This document shows, piece after piece, positions 1 through 12,700 of a DNA stretch of 64,000 nucleotides (position 1 is its first letter; every line of letters starts with the position of its first letter). The DNA is from Salvelinus alpinus. Its lineage: Eukaryota > Chordata > Actinopteri > Salmoniformes > Salmonidae. The stretch is from assembly GCF_045679555.1 (NCBI RefSeq), contig NC_092091.1, positions 19,378,572 to 19,442,571 of the forward strand, written 5' to 3'. The notes beneath the pieces are model-generated. The model saw only the letters and a program-made list of their open reading frames with translations, made no database searches and was not told the origin of the DNA. Both the position numbers and the translations under genes were made by a program.

Positions 1-682
1 TTCAATTGGCTATGAAATTAGGGAAGAGCACTGAGATTTAAACATGACAAGAAATAACAATACTGTGAAATAACCTCTTCAATACTAATCACTGGAGATT
101 GGATGAAGAAATAACAGTTGGAAGCTATTTTCTTCACATAATTCATACAGAAATGCCATTATGGTAATTCAGACAATTTGGATCTTTATAGAACCGGAGC
201 ATCTCAATAGTCTGGTCATCACTAGTTAACACAGCCACAAAGTCATAAACCTTGCCTATTTGTACAATTTATCTTCTTAAAATCTGATTTTAGACCTAAC
301 CTTAACCACATTGCTAACCTTAAGCCTAAATCTAAGCTTAAATAAACTCTTTGTTTTCAGAATTTTTTGACGATATAGTAAATTTAGACTTTGTGGCTGT
401 ATTATCTAGTGGAAACCATTTAGTCTTGTTGACACCTCGATGTCCTGAGGGGCAGGGAAACACAGCCACTCCGTAAGGGCCCTCTGTGATAGGACGCAAC
501 ACCGGGACATATGGCGCTGCCTGCCAACAGCTGTAACGGCATGTATTAAGGGCCAGGCAGACAGTGGTGTAAAGTAATTGACATCAGGGAAGGCCTATAA
601 AAAGGTAGGATACAGGGGAGCTGTGTGCTAAGACCGTAAAAGTCACAGTAATGAAGGTGAGGATTGTACTGTACTAAAGTAC
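1..682 (-). other. partial polrmt intron 18, no feature recognised
   Basis: This stretch follows the splice donor after the motif C exon. I looked for the remaining C-terminal exons of polrmt (expected to begin near Cys-Arg-Glu-Gln) on the minus strand and did not find them, so they should lie beyond the left edge. No transposon or RNA gene was recognised. Confidence 0.5.
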
Positions 683-755
683 CTTGTTCATCGTGTCGAC
701 TGTAAGGGCGTGGGTCCAGAAGCAGTCGTGGACGGAGACGAACGTCAGGCCGGCG
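683..755 (-). CDS. polrmt: polrmt exon 18: palm motif C
   Basis: The 73-nt exon completes a split Ser codon (AG|C) and then encodes [16 protein letters not shown] and eight further residues. HDC is motif C, whose Asp binds the catalytic metal in T7-like polymerases. Human has VSVHDCYWTHA at this place. The acceptor is a CTAG-ended pyrimidine tract and the donor is AAG|GTAC. Confidence 0.93.
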
Positions 756-3700
756 CTAGAGGAGCACAGAGTAGAAACATGAGACATAGGGCTAGACGCC
801 GTGGAAGGTAATCGTGGTGGAAATTGGACACGGTAATATGAGGTTACACAGCCTGTGAGACATACTGAGATTTGAATCAACGTGACATACTATGACAACA
901 GTTTATGGGATCAAACAGAAATTGTTATTCAGATGGGTCTTGAGAGCAGACAGTGCATCAGCTGAATGGTGATAGAGTGTGGTAGGGAATTTGATCAGAG
1001 GTCCGTCCTCTGTGGCGGGGGTCAGTACTTAGTGTACCTGTAGCAGTAGAGAGCAGTCAGCATCATGTGTGTGGAGTCCAGAGAGTGGATGAAGTTAGGA
1101 GGGAAGGAATTCTTCTGTTTCACCGTGTCTGGCTTCCTGTGGACAGAAAACAAAAAACAGTTGTTCACAGAGAAAGCGCACAGTCACACACATATAGTGG
1201 GTCTCTCTCGTGCACCCACACACAATTAAGTCACAAGCACCTGATGACGCAAGCACCTGAAAAGCCAGTGTCTTAGTCCACGGATCAGTGCACAGGTAGG
1301 TCAGTATGAATTAATAACAAAGGGAAAGAAATCTGATGTTCAACTGATAAAGGCAGCTCGCAAACACAACTGCACTCTATACTTCCACTTCCTTTAGATG
1401 TCCTGTGTAAGCCCACAGCTAATTGGGTGTGGGCGAGAAAGGAAAACATATTGCCGTCTTTGCAGCTGTTTTGGCTACTGTCTTCCAACTGAAAGGTTGG
1501 AGAAATGTAAATGTCCATTGAGGACTTTACCACATCAGTCACGGGCCGCTTACAAGGAATGGGACACGGACGCATACAAGAAAGTCCGCTACGACCTCCG
1601 ATGGACATTTTCCTCCGGTGGAATCCTATTACACCGGCTCCGACACTTGAAGACGATAACGGATTACAAAGGGAAACCCAGCCGTGAAATGCACAGTGAC
1701 GCAGAACTCCCAAACGAGCTAAATGCCTTTTATACTCGTGTCGAAGAAAATAACACTGAGTCTTGCATGAAAGCCCCTGTTGTTCCGGATCACTGTGTGA
1801 TCTCGCTTTCTGTGGCCGATATGAATAAAACTATTAAACAGCTTAACGCTCAAAAGGGAGCTGCTATATGTAATGCGAAAGAAAATCAATGAATATACCA
1901 GAAAAAAATAATAAGGCTAAGTGGATTTTGACTCATCATTAACGCTTAGGCTACATGACATGTGCAAATTCAAGGCTCTACGCTGACATTTTTAACAAGG
2001 ACCACATTTAGGAGCACAACGAAAGTACATTTGAGTCACCTGGGTGAGACAAAAATGTTCATCTCCCCCTTTAAGGTGCGGGCCTTTACCTTGGTAACGT
2101 GGGATTCGCATGTCTGTCTGAGAGGTCCATCTTTGCTTGTAGCAGTTGAGCAAGCTCAAACTAACATTGAACAACCTAGTGAACAAATGATGTAAATAGC
2201 CAAGAAATACAAGGATAAATTCACACTTTAGTAGACTTTAGTGTAAATTATATCAACTTCTATTCCTGTGCGCTTCTTAAAAAAACATATTTCAGTGTTT
2301 CACTCAGTGACCCAGGCACTGTTGCTGTGCGAGGTGGGATATATGGGACTCTACGTAGTTCTTTGCATAGAAATAAGAAATCATTCTTATTTATGTGATT
2401 TTTTGTGTGATTAGCTACCAGCTATAAAACAAAACAGCAGAAATTGTTTGAAAATAGTTACGGCAGGATGTTTTTGCTATATGCTGTATCACAACTCACA
2501 CATGTGCTCACGCTACTTTTTCAGTTCGCACACATCTATTTTTAGGCACATGAGTAAAATGGTCGCACTGTAGAGCCCAGATATTCACACAGAGACAATG
2601 AAGGAGCATCATGCCACATAGTTCCTAAACCCAGAGGTACAACATTGCGAGATTTCCGGGAACGCTAGTGAAACAGACCAAGCAGATAAGGCAGCTGGTG
2701 GAAAACAGTGGGATGGAGAAGAACTTACTGTTTAGAGTCATGGGTGATCTGGAGACTTAGGTCCTGGATGGTACCCTTCAGCCGCAGCAGACATGAGGGG
2801 AAAAGGGAGGACATGAGTGAGTCAGGTAGGTTTGATGATGTCATTTCACTCAATGAAATTGTGGTGGGGACACTGGATTAGGATTAGACATTCTGTCTAC
2901 AAAGGGTAGACTTCCACCACCCAAATTGGTCCTTATTTCTAACAAATTGATGGAAGATCAAATTAATGTGGAGTCCATTTTAATTGAATGCCTCTGATTG
3001 ACCTACAAGTGCTCAGAGGTAACAGACATGACAATAGGACATTCATTACTGGTAAAAACCTGACTTGAGCTAGTATGCTAAATACAAGCCTACTGAGACA
3101 TGTTAAGAAAGAGTTTGACCCCTAGGAGTGATTCTAACTAGTGCTCAATATCTCAACAACATCTATTGACAGAGCAGAAACACACCGCTAGCAACTTTAG
3201 GCGCTGTCACAGAAGAGAGGCTTTTGACCAGGCTGAGGTGAAAAATGGAGCCCATCACTTTCAAATCAATTTCTAAAGCCATTTTTACATCAGCAGATGT
3301 CACAAAGTGCTTATACAGAAACACACACACACACAGAGCAGTAGAGGAGCGAGGTGCCCTGCTCAAGGTGGCAGTGCACTGAACCGGGACAGAGACAGGC
3401 CAGGAAACAGCTGATAGAGACCTGAAGTGCCGAGGATAACTTGAGAGATGGAGCTTTCAGAGGTTTCCTCCCCCTGTCTGTCAGCAGAGGTCAAGTGAGG
3501 TGAAGAGAGCCCTGTAATTGGTTACTGCTTTCAGGCCCCTCTACCAGTTCAAGACACACCAATAGCCAAACAATAAGCTGTCTGCCAGGTGGGTCAATTA
3601 GGGGGGAAAGGGACCTTAGTTTGCTTGTTATTTTCATGATCTCTCCAGTGGACATGTGACTGGCATTAATGGTGACCACAGCCAGATTGATTAAGCTATA

Positions 3701-6700
3701 AAACATATAATGTATAAATACTCTCATATTTCCCTTTGAAATGGACTATGTTTGACATGTACGCGCTCGTATACCAGCGCAGCGGTACAGGGTAACGTTA
3801 CTGTGGACAAGTGTAGCGGGACAAAAAAGGAAGGCTCGCTGCTTGGGTGTAAGACGTTCAACTGTCCAGTGAAAGACTTAAAAGTTAATATTCTGTTAAC
3901 TCATAGCCAAATAATGTTGTTGACTCATCCTATACTCGTATGTGGTCAAAGCATACATTGGAGAAAACAAAAACACTTCAAAAACCCCACCTCAAACTTG
4001 TATCTCAAACAGACAGTTTCAAAAATGCTTACTATTTCCTTATGGAGGATGAGCTGGCCAATCAGCGGCCTACTCGCATGAATATTTTTAATGACCATTA
4101 GACGCCCATACCATGCTGTTGTTGAAGTACGCCCACACCATTCCAACACAGAAAAGCTGCTTTAGAACATACTTAAATACCTTTTTTTATATTGTCATTA
4201 ATTTAGGTTATATTAGATATCTAATATCCAGATATCTGGAAACACTTGAGAGTTACTTTCATGCTTCTCTGTGCTCTAACTAAGCAACATCTTGAGTAAG
4301 CGACATTTAGTTTTACCATCTGCGTCCGGGTCCGGTGGTAGGGTTGAATGATGGGCAGGCCCAGGGGCGTCACCCACTCCACCGTGTTGCCCGATTTAGC
4401 GATGAGCCTGGCGCTCTCCGTCAGCCAGTCCTGAAACAGAGTGCACCGCCACGGGTCAGCCAATGGAAGGAGAGGGAGCTACTGAGTGAAAGTAGGATAC
4501 TTGAAACACCACTCACAGGTCACAGCATTCTACTCCTCTGCTGCCAGCTACTGTAGATACACAGAGCTAGGGGATTCAATTCACTTCCATCACCCACAGT
4601 ACATTTGTGCTCAAATAAAGATGTTTGTGAAATTGAGGAAAATGTGAGAATATAGACACATTACATTCACTCAGCAGCTTGGAAGTATGATCAGTTTAAA
4701 CTTAGATGCAGTTTCTTCCGTGATTATATCTATCCGTGCAAACAAATGGAGAGTTTTCAAAGAAACAGGTGGAACGTTGTTGCTTGCAGACAATATAACT
4801 CTAGCATAGATATAACAGAACAGTGCTGGCCTGGCTGTTGCTGAGCCTGACATATATCGCTTCCATTCAAGAGAGAGCATTAGAGTCCTAGAGGTCCTCA
4901 TCCACAGCCTCAGTGTAGGAGACTAATATTTACATTTCACATTTTAGTCATTTATCAGACGCTCTTATCCAGAGACTTAAAGTAGTGAGTTTGCCATGGG
5001 GACCAGTATAAAAATGTACAATCGAATCCACAACCCTGGCATTACAAGTGCCATGCTCTCCCAACTGAGCCACACGACCCAGCTAGCAGGCAGGCCCAAA
5101 GCTGGCCCATTAATCAGACTGTCTGCCTGCTTTCTGGCCCTCTTTCCCCTGCTAATCATCCTACCTCTCCTCTCCCCCTCCTTCATCCAGGAACTTCCAG
5201 CCAGGTACAGGGAGGAGGGGAAGAGAGAGGGATTGATCATGTACTGTAACCTGCCACCGCTGCGCTCTTCTTGAGACTGCTGTGTAGACCCAGCAGGACC
5301 TGACCAATTTAGAGACGAACCGGGAGCTGGAGCAAGATGAAGGGGGAATATTTCATTTGAGCTGGGGCTGTGTGCCCTCACCGTAAAGCTACCCGGATCA
5401 TTCTTTCTCTAATGGTTTTAATGCATGACTATGAGCATTTAATGCATATGATGAACGAGCACGGCTACTGTGCTAATAGTAAAGCAAACTATAGTCGTTA
5501 ATAATAAGTGCTGGGTCAACTGTGGAGCTGGTATATGCAGCAGGTAAATGGATATATTAGTAATGTGTGTCAACGCAGGGTACCTGGATCTCTGGTGCCG
5601 GTGAACATCTCCTTCAGACTGCTGAACACCTGTTGGACCAGGTAGTGAGAGGCATCCCATACGTACTCCTGCAATCACAACACAATCTCAATGGCAGGAC
5701 AATACATATATCCAAATGCAACACATGTATATTTATTTATAGGCACATAATCGAAATGAGTAAAAGACCAAGCACAGAATCCAGAGGAACTCCACAAGGT
5801 AAATTATGTGCTGTTCCATAAAATAATTCCTGGGTTGATTTGAATAGGGGGGGGTAACAAACCGCCACCCCGAACTGTTCACACCCCTCTTGTTTGCAAA
5901 GAGAAAACATTTGCAGTTTTAAAGATGCACTATGCAGAAATCGCTCTGACATTTCCTGGTTGCTGCAATTCTAATAGTTCGCCTAAATGTAGTTTGTGAC
6001 AAAACAAGCAAGTATAGTGTAGAGAATCATTGTACCATCTAAACCGTTGTGAAATATATTTTCCATAACCAAAAATATTGTATTTTCAGCTGTTTGAAGA
6101 TGGTGTACAAAACTGAAAGTAAAAGACTCAAAAATGAAACTTAAATGGGAAGCATAGAAATAGCGCACATAGAACAGATCTGTCGCTTCTTAGACTTGCA
6201 TTCAATGAGAATGTATTTATTTAACTAGGCAAGTCAGTTAAGAACTGGTCGTGTCCCCCAAAAAGTTACATATTGCCTGCAATTTTACATGTGTGTTCAT
6301 ATGATACCAGGAGTCAAATCCCGAACCGAATCGTATTGACCCCATTGTGGGGTCTGGATCCGGCCTGCGGTCCGCCTATTGAGCATGGCTGCAGTAGGTT
6401 ATGACCATCACCATTTTTATAGATAAACGATTTTGGTGTAAAATTCGACTGAAAAGAAAAGGTATAAATTCATGATGATATTGCTGCGCTCAACTAAATG
6501 GATATCAGAAGTATGAACGTCACATTACAGTGCTTTGTGAACATTGGGGCGGCAGGTAGCCTAGTGGTTAGAGCTTTGGACTAGTAACCGAAAGGTTGCA
6601 AGATCAAATTCCTGAGCTGACAAGGTAAAAATCTGTCGGTCTGCCCCTGAACAAGGCAGTTAACCCACTGTTCCTAGGACGTCATTGAAATTAAGAGTTT

Positions 6701-9700
6701 GTTCTTAACTGACTTGCCTAGTTAAATAAAGATTTAAAAAATAAACAGCGTTTTAAAAAGATTTGTAGATACAGGTATATCACAGAATTCACTCCAACCC
6801 CACAGAAGCCTTTTTCCAATATGGCTGCCAAACAACTGCATTTCAATGGGATAAGGCGGTTTTCACAGTAATAAAAATGTCCCACTACATTGTTCCCAGA
6901 TTCCCTGTTCAACTAATGAGACAATTTCCCTGGCTGTTAGACGGGAAACACACAAGATAAGATTAGGTTACTACCATATTATAATAGGTCTGTGTGCTTA
7001 TGTGACGTAGCTAAAGAATAATAAAATCAATGGCTAATATAGACAGATACAGTTTAAGACGTCTCACAGCCGTCAGTATGGCACGTGTCACATTTCTCGT
7101 AACACAGTCGTATGTTATAGGAGATAATTATGTGATACTATTCATCCAGAAAGGCCACAGCTAGTCACATCAAAAACCAACAATTACAAAGATGACTGGT
7201 AGGCCGTACCTTGGGGAAGTCATCGACCTCCTTGAGCCTCTTCTCTATCTGGAGGCGTCCTCCGTAGCGCGTCACGCCGTACACCACCGTCATCACCGTC
7301 TGCTTCACCACCTTCGTGCTGATGAAGCCCTCCAGCACCTGGGCGATCTTCAGACCCTTCTCTGAGTCGCGCGCACGGAACTCCTCCACCTATAAAACAC
7401 ACAGAGCACCAAACACAGTATGACTGTCATCTTGTTCAAAGGGAACCGCACGTACTCAAGAGTATCATACATTAACTCTGACAGTCCCATAGCATAACAT
7501 GGGAGCATAAGAGAACCACATTGTGCTGCAGACAGTACATTGATTTAGACTGTCAGTGAATGACACAGTTATCACACATCTGACTCAACGGGCCAGTGGC
7601 TTTAGCAGCAGTTTGCTGTATAGCCTGTACAGAACCTGCTGTAGTAGTAGTTCTACAAGTGAACAGTCTAAATCAATGAACTGCAATCACCTTAAAGACA
7701 CACCAGGTGTATCCTTCCTGTAAACATTGTTGCCTTGATGATTGGTGCCCTGTATGTACTGGAGGTGTTTGTCCTCCAAGACTCAGAGCGGAGCTGATTT
7801 CATCATCTGATTTCTAATAAGCGCTCCTCAGGGGTGGCTCTCCGCTCTCACCGGTGCTTAAATCAACAGGCTCAAATTGTCTCCCATCTAAAATATGTAG
7901 CTTGGTCAGCGCAAAATCCTTGGGCTGTGCCTTCTGCGCTGCAGGGACTGGGGCTCAGGGAGGCCTGGGGTGAGAGGTAAAGTAAAGCCTGCTCTGACTA
8001 GTCTGAGGAGAGCAGGTGCTGTTATTGTAGACTGTGCTAAGTGCAAAGGAAAAAGGTACACTGTTGTTCACTAGGTATCCAATCACCCAGATAAATAAAG
8101 AAGCAAGCTCGGTAATGAGACACTCTTCAAGTACAACATTATTTATGAATTGATAAACTACGGATTTCAGCAACTGTTTCGACCTTGTGTGTTAATTGTA
8201 CATTATAGGTGGTAGGGGCAGAGCAATACAATCTCCCCGCCACTGCCCACTGGCGCCCTCTGGTGCCCAGGCTGACTGACCTGCTGTGCCACCCTGCTGT
8301 AGACATCCTGGGGCACCTCACAGGGAATTAGGTTCACAGAGGTGGCACCGATCACGTCCCGACCCAGGGCTGCGTAGTGCTGGAGACCATTACACGAACC
8401 ATCCTGAGGGGAGGAAGGAGGGAGTGACGAGAGAAATATAAATAAGACACTTTTATTGGGGTGGCAAATACAAGCTTAATCGAGGCCATGGATGAGTCCT
8501 GAAGAAGCACAGACAGACGAGGTCAAGGAGCTGCTCAGCTCTACATAGCTAGAGCCCAACCAACAGAAAGGTTAACTGATGTCTGAACACACCGTTTAGG
8601 ATGGATCAGACAGGGCAGTGACTGAGCACAAAGTCAAGTGACAAAACAACCATTTCACCAAAATGGTGTCAGGGGAGCTGTTGCCTTGTTAACTTTGATG
8701 AGGCCTCTAAAATAACAGTATAGCGCGTAAGTGAGACACCGCCTGTTAAGAGGTTGTAAATTGGAGAACCTTTAGAGGGGAGCTAAACAAAATGGACCCC
8801 TAGACCCTAGGAGTATGCAATATAGCAAAACTTTCACCTATTCAGAGGGTAATATGGAGCTATGACCGTATTGTATATACCTATCTAATCCTTTCAGATC
8901 TAAATGGAGGGTCAAGGGGTGGGGGTTAGAGGTCAGTGTCATTACCTGATGTACAGGAAAGTGGGAGATGAAGTGTGTGGGGTCAGGTGATCTGACAGCG
9001 TTGGCTATCTCCATACAGCAGGCCAAGGCTTGCCAGGGTTCATCTGCATTCTGCCACCACTTCTTACCCTGCCGTGGAAACACACACACAACCACAGACA
9101 ATACAGTATCAGATACCACAGATGAATGTTTAGATTATCTCTCAGTGGGTAGAATATTACAACCACAATCTATGAGCTGTAACAGTATGATAACAAACAG
9201 GACACATTGTTAGCAGACTGACGTTGAGGGGGTTGTCTCCAGAGTCCAGGATGTTGTCCATGATTGTGTTGGCGTACTCCAACCTGCCGGCCAGCGAGCT
9301 GCGTTTCTTGAAGCCTGTCAGGTTGACCAGGTGGATCTTCAGCCATTTCAGACCGCCCGGCCTCAGGCGCTTCCCCTCCGCAAACACCAGGATGGCCCTG
9401 GTCACATCGCTGCCCAGGTGGTTGAAGTAGGGCGGGCACGGGTACGTCCGCCCGCGGAGGTCTATGTTGTGGGGGAACCAGAAGACCTCGTCCCTCATGT
9501 GGTTGGCGATGGAGAGTTTATAGAGGGCATCCATCCTGAGGCTGTGCATCTCACTGCACTTCTTCTTAGCCATGATCAGCTCCCTCTTCAGGAGTAGGTG
9601 GCCAAGTCCTGCTGGCTGTAGCGGATGATCTTGGGGGCCTCGGAGTTGGGCGGCGGGACGTCCAGCTTCTCATTGCCCTTATCGTTGAAGATGGAGATGA

Positions 9701-12700
9701 TGATGTCCAGCAGGGGCTGGTTGATCCTCCAGGCCGCGTTGCCCAGCTGGTTGAGGGAGTCAAGCACGGCATGCAGGGGCTGGTTGATCCTCCAGGCCGC
9801 GTTGCCCAGCTGGTTGAGGGAGTCAAGCACGGCATGCAGGGGCTGGTTGATCCTCCAGGCCGCGTTGCCCAGCTGGTTGAGGGAGTCAAGCACGGCATGC
9901 AGGGGCTGGTTGATCCTCCAGGCCGCGTTGCCCAGCTGGTTGAGGGAGTCAAGCACGGCATGCAGGGGCTGGTTGATCCTCCAGGCCGCGTTGCCCAGCT
10001 GGTTGAGGGAGTCAAGCACGGCATGCAGGGGCTGGTTGATCCTCCAGGCCGCGTTGCCCAGCTGGTTGAGGGAGTCAAGCACGGCATGCAGGGGCTGGTT
10101 GATCCTCCAGGCCGCGTTGCCCAGCTGGTTGAGGGAGTCAAGCACGGCATGCAGGGGCTGGTTGATCCTCCAGGCCGCGTTGCCCAGCTGGTTGAGGGAG
10201 TCAAGCACGGCATGCAGGGGCTGGTTGATCCTCCAGGCCGCGTTGCCCAGCTGGTTGAGGGAGTCAAGCACGGCATGCAGGGGCTGGTTGATCCTCCAGG
10301 CCGCGTTGCCCAGCTGGTTGAGGGAGTCAAGCACGGCATGCAGGGGCTGGTTGATCCTCCAGGCCGCGTTGCCCAGCTGGTTGAGGGAGTCAAGCACGGC
10401 ATGCAGGGGCTGGTTGATCCTCCATGCCGCGTTGCCCAGCTGGTTGAGGGAGTCAAGCACGGCATGCAGGGGCTGGTTGATCCTCCAGGCCGCGTTGCCC
10501 AGCTGGTTGAGGGAGTCAAGCACGGCATGCAGGGGCTGGTTGATCCTCCAGGCCGCGTTGCCCAGCTGGTTGAGGGAGTCAAGCACGGCATGCAGGGGCT
10601 GGTTGATCCTCCAGGCCGCGTTGCCCAGCTGGTTGAGGGAGTCAAGCACGGCATGCAGGGGCTGGTTGATCCTCCAGGCCGCGTTGCCCAGCTGGTTGAG
10701 GGAGTCAAGCACGGCATGCAGGGGCTGGTTGATCCTCCAGGCCGCGTTGCCCAGCTGGTTGAGGGAGTCAAGCACGGCATGCAGGGGCTGGTTGATCCTC
10801 CAGGCCGCGTTGCCCAGCTGGTTGAGGGAGTCAAGCACGGCATGCAGGGGCTGGTTGATCCTCCAGGCCGCGTTGCCCAGCTGGTTGAGGGAGTCAAGCA
10901 CGGCATGCAGGGGCTGGTTGATCCTCCAGGCCGCGTTGCCCAGCTGGTTGAGGGAGTCAAGCACGGCATGCAGGGGCTGGTTGATCCTCCAGGCCGCGTT
11001 GCCCAGCTGGTTGAGGGAGTCAAGCACGGCATGCAGGGGCTGGTTGATCCTCCAGGCCGCGTTGCCCAGCTGGTTGAGGGAGTCAAGCACGGCATGCAGG
11101 GGCTGGTTGATCCTCCAGGCCGCGTTGCCCAGCTGGTTGAGGGAGTCAAGCACGGCATGCAGGGGCTGGTTGATCCTCCAGGCCGCGTTGCCCAGCTGGT
11201 TGAGGGAGTCAAGCACGGCATGCAGGGGCTGGTTGATCCTCCAGGCCGCGTTGCCCAGCTGGTTGAGGGAGTCAAGCACGGCATGCAGGGGCTGGTTGAT
11301 CCTCCAGGCCGCGTTGCCCAGCTGGTTGAGGGAGTCAAGCACGGCATGCAGGGGCTGGTTGATCCTCCAGGCCGCGTTGCCCAGCTGGTTGAGGGAGTCA
11401 AGCACGGCATGCAGGGGCTGGTTGATCCTCCAGGCCGCGTTGCCCAGCTGGTTGAGGGAGTCAAGCACGGCATGCAGGGGCTGGTTGATCCTCCAGGCCG
11501 CGTTGCCCAGCTGGTTGAGGGAGTCAAGCACGGCATGCAGGGGCTGGTTGATCCTCCAGGCCGCGTTGCCCAGCTGGTTGAGGGAGTCAAGCACGGCATG
11601 CAGGGGCTGGTTGATCCTCCAGGCCGCGTTGCCCAGCTGGTTGAGGGAGTCAAGCACGGCATGCAGGGGCTGGTTGATCCTCCAGGCCGCGTTGCCCAGC
11701 TGGTTGAGGGAGTCAAGCACGGCATGCAGGGGCTGGTTGATCCTCCATGCCGCGTTGCCCAGCTGGTTGAGGGAGTCAAGCACGGCATGCAGGGGCTGGT
11801 TGATCCTCCAGGCCGCGTTGCCCAGCTGGTTGAGGGAGTCAAGCACGGCATGCAGGGGCTGGTTGATCCTCCAGGCCGCGTTGCCCAGCTGGTTGAGGGA
11901 GTCAAGCACGGCATGCAGGGGCTGGTTGATCCTCCAGGCCGCGTTGCCCAGCTGGTTGAGGGAGTCAAGCACGGCATGCAGGGGCTGGTTGATCCTCCAG
12001 GCCGCGTTGCCCAGCTGGTTGAGGGAGTCAAGCACGGCATGCAGGGGCTGGTTGATCCTCCAGGCCGCGTTGCCCAGCTGGTTGAGGGAGTCAAGCACGG
12101 CATGCAGGGGCTGGTTGATCCTCCAGGCCGCGTTGCCCAGCTGGTTGAGGGAGTCAAGCACGGCATGCAGGGGCTGGTTGATCCTCCAGGCCGCGTTGCC
12201 CAGCTGGTTGAGGGAGTCAAGCACGGCATGCAGGGGCTGGTTGATCCTCCAGGCCGCGTTGCCCAGCTGGTTGAGGGAGTCAAGCACGGCATGCAGGGGC
12301 TGGTTGATCCTCCAGGCCGCGTTGCCCAGCTGGTTGAGGGAGTCAAGCACGGCATGCAGGGGCTGGTTGATCCTCCATGCCGCGTTGCCCAGCTGGTTGA
12401 GGGAGTCAAGCACGGCATGCAGGGGCTGGTTGATCCTCCAGGCCGCGTTGCCCAGCTGGTTGAGGGAGTCAAGCACGGCATGCAGGGGCTGGTTGATCCT
12501 CCAGGCCGCGTTGCCCAGCTGGTTGAGGGAGTCAAGCACGGCATGCAGGGGCTGGTTGATCCTCCAGGCCGCGTTGCCCAGCTGGTTGAGGGAGTCAAGC
12601 ACGGCATGCAGGGGCTGGTTGATCCTCCATGCCGCGTTGCCCAGCTGGTTGAGGGAGTCAAGCACGGCATGCAGGGGCTGGTTGATCCTCCAGGCCGCGT

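Noticed and set aside
4971..5085. Functional tRNA genes at the SINE heads (4.94, 6.55, 18.56, 24.6 and 33.25 kb)
   Set aside because: Only the A and B boxes are tRNA-like. Each is followed by a SINE body and tail, and no cloverleaf with a proper acceptor stem is evident.
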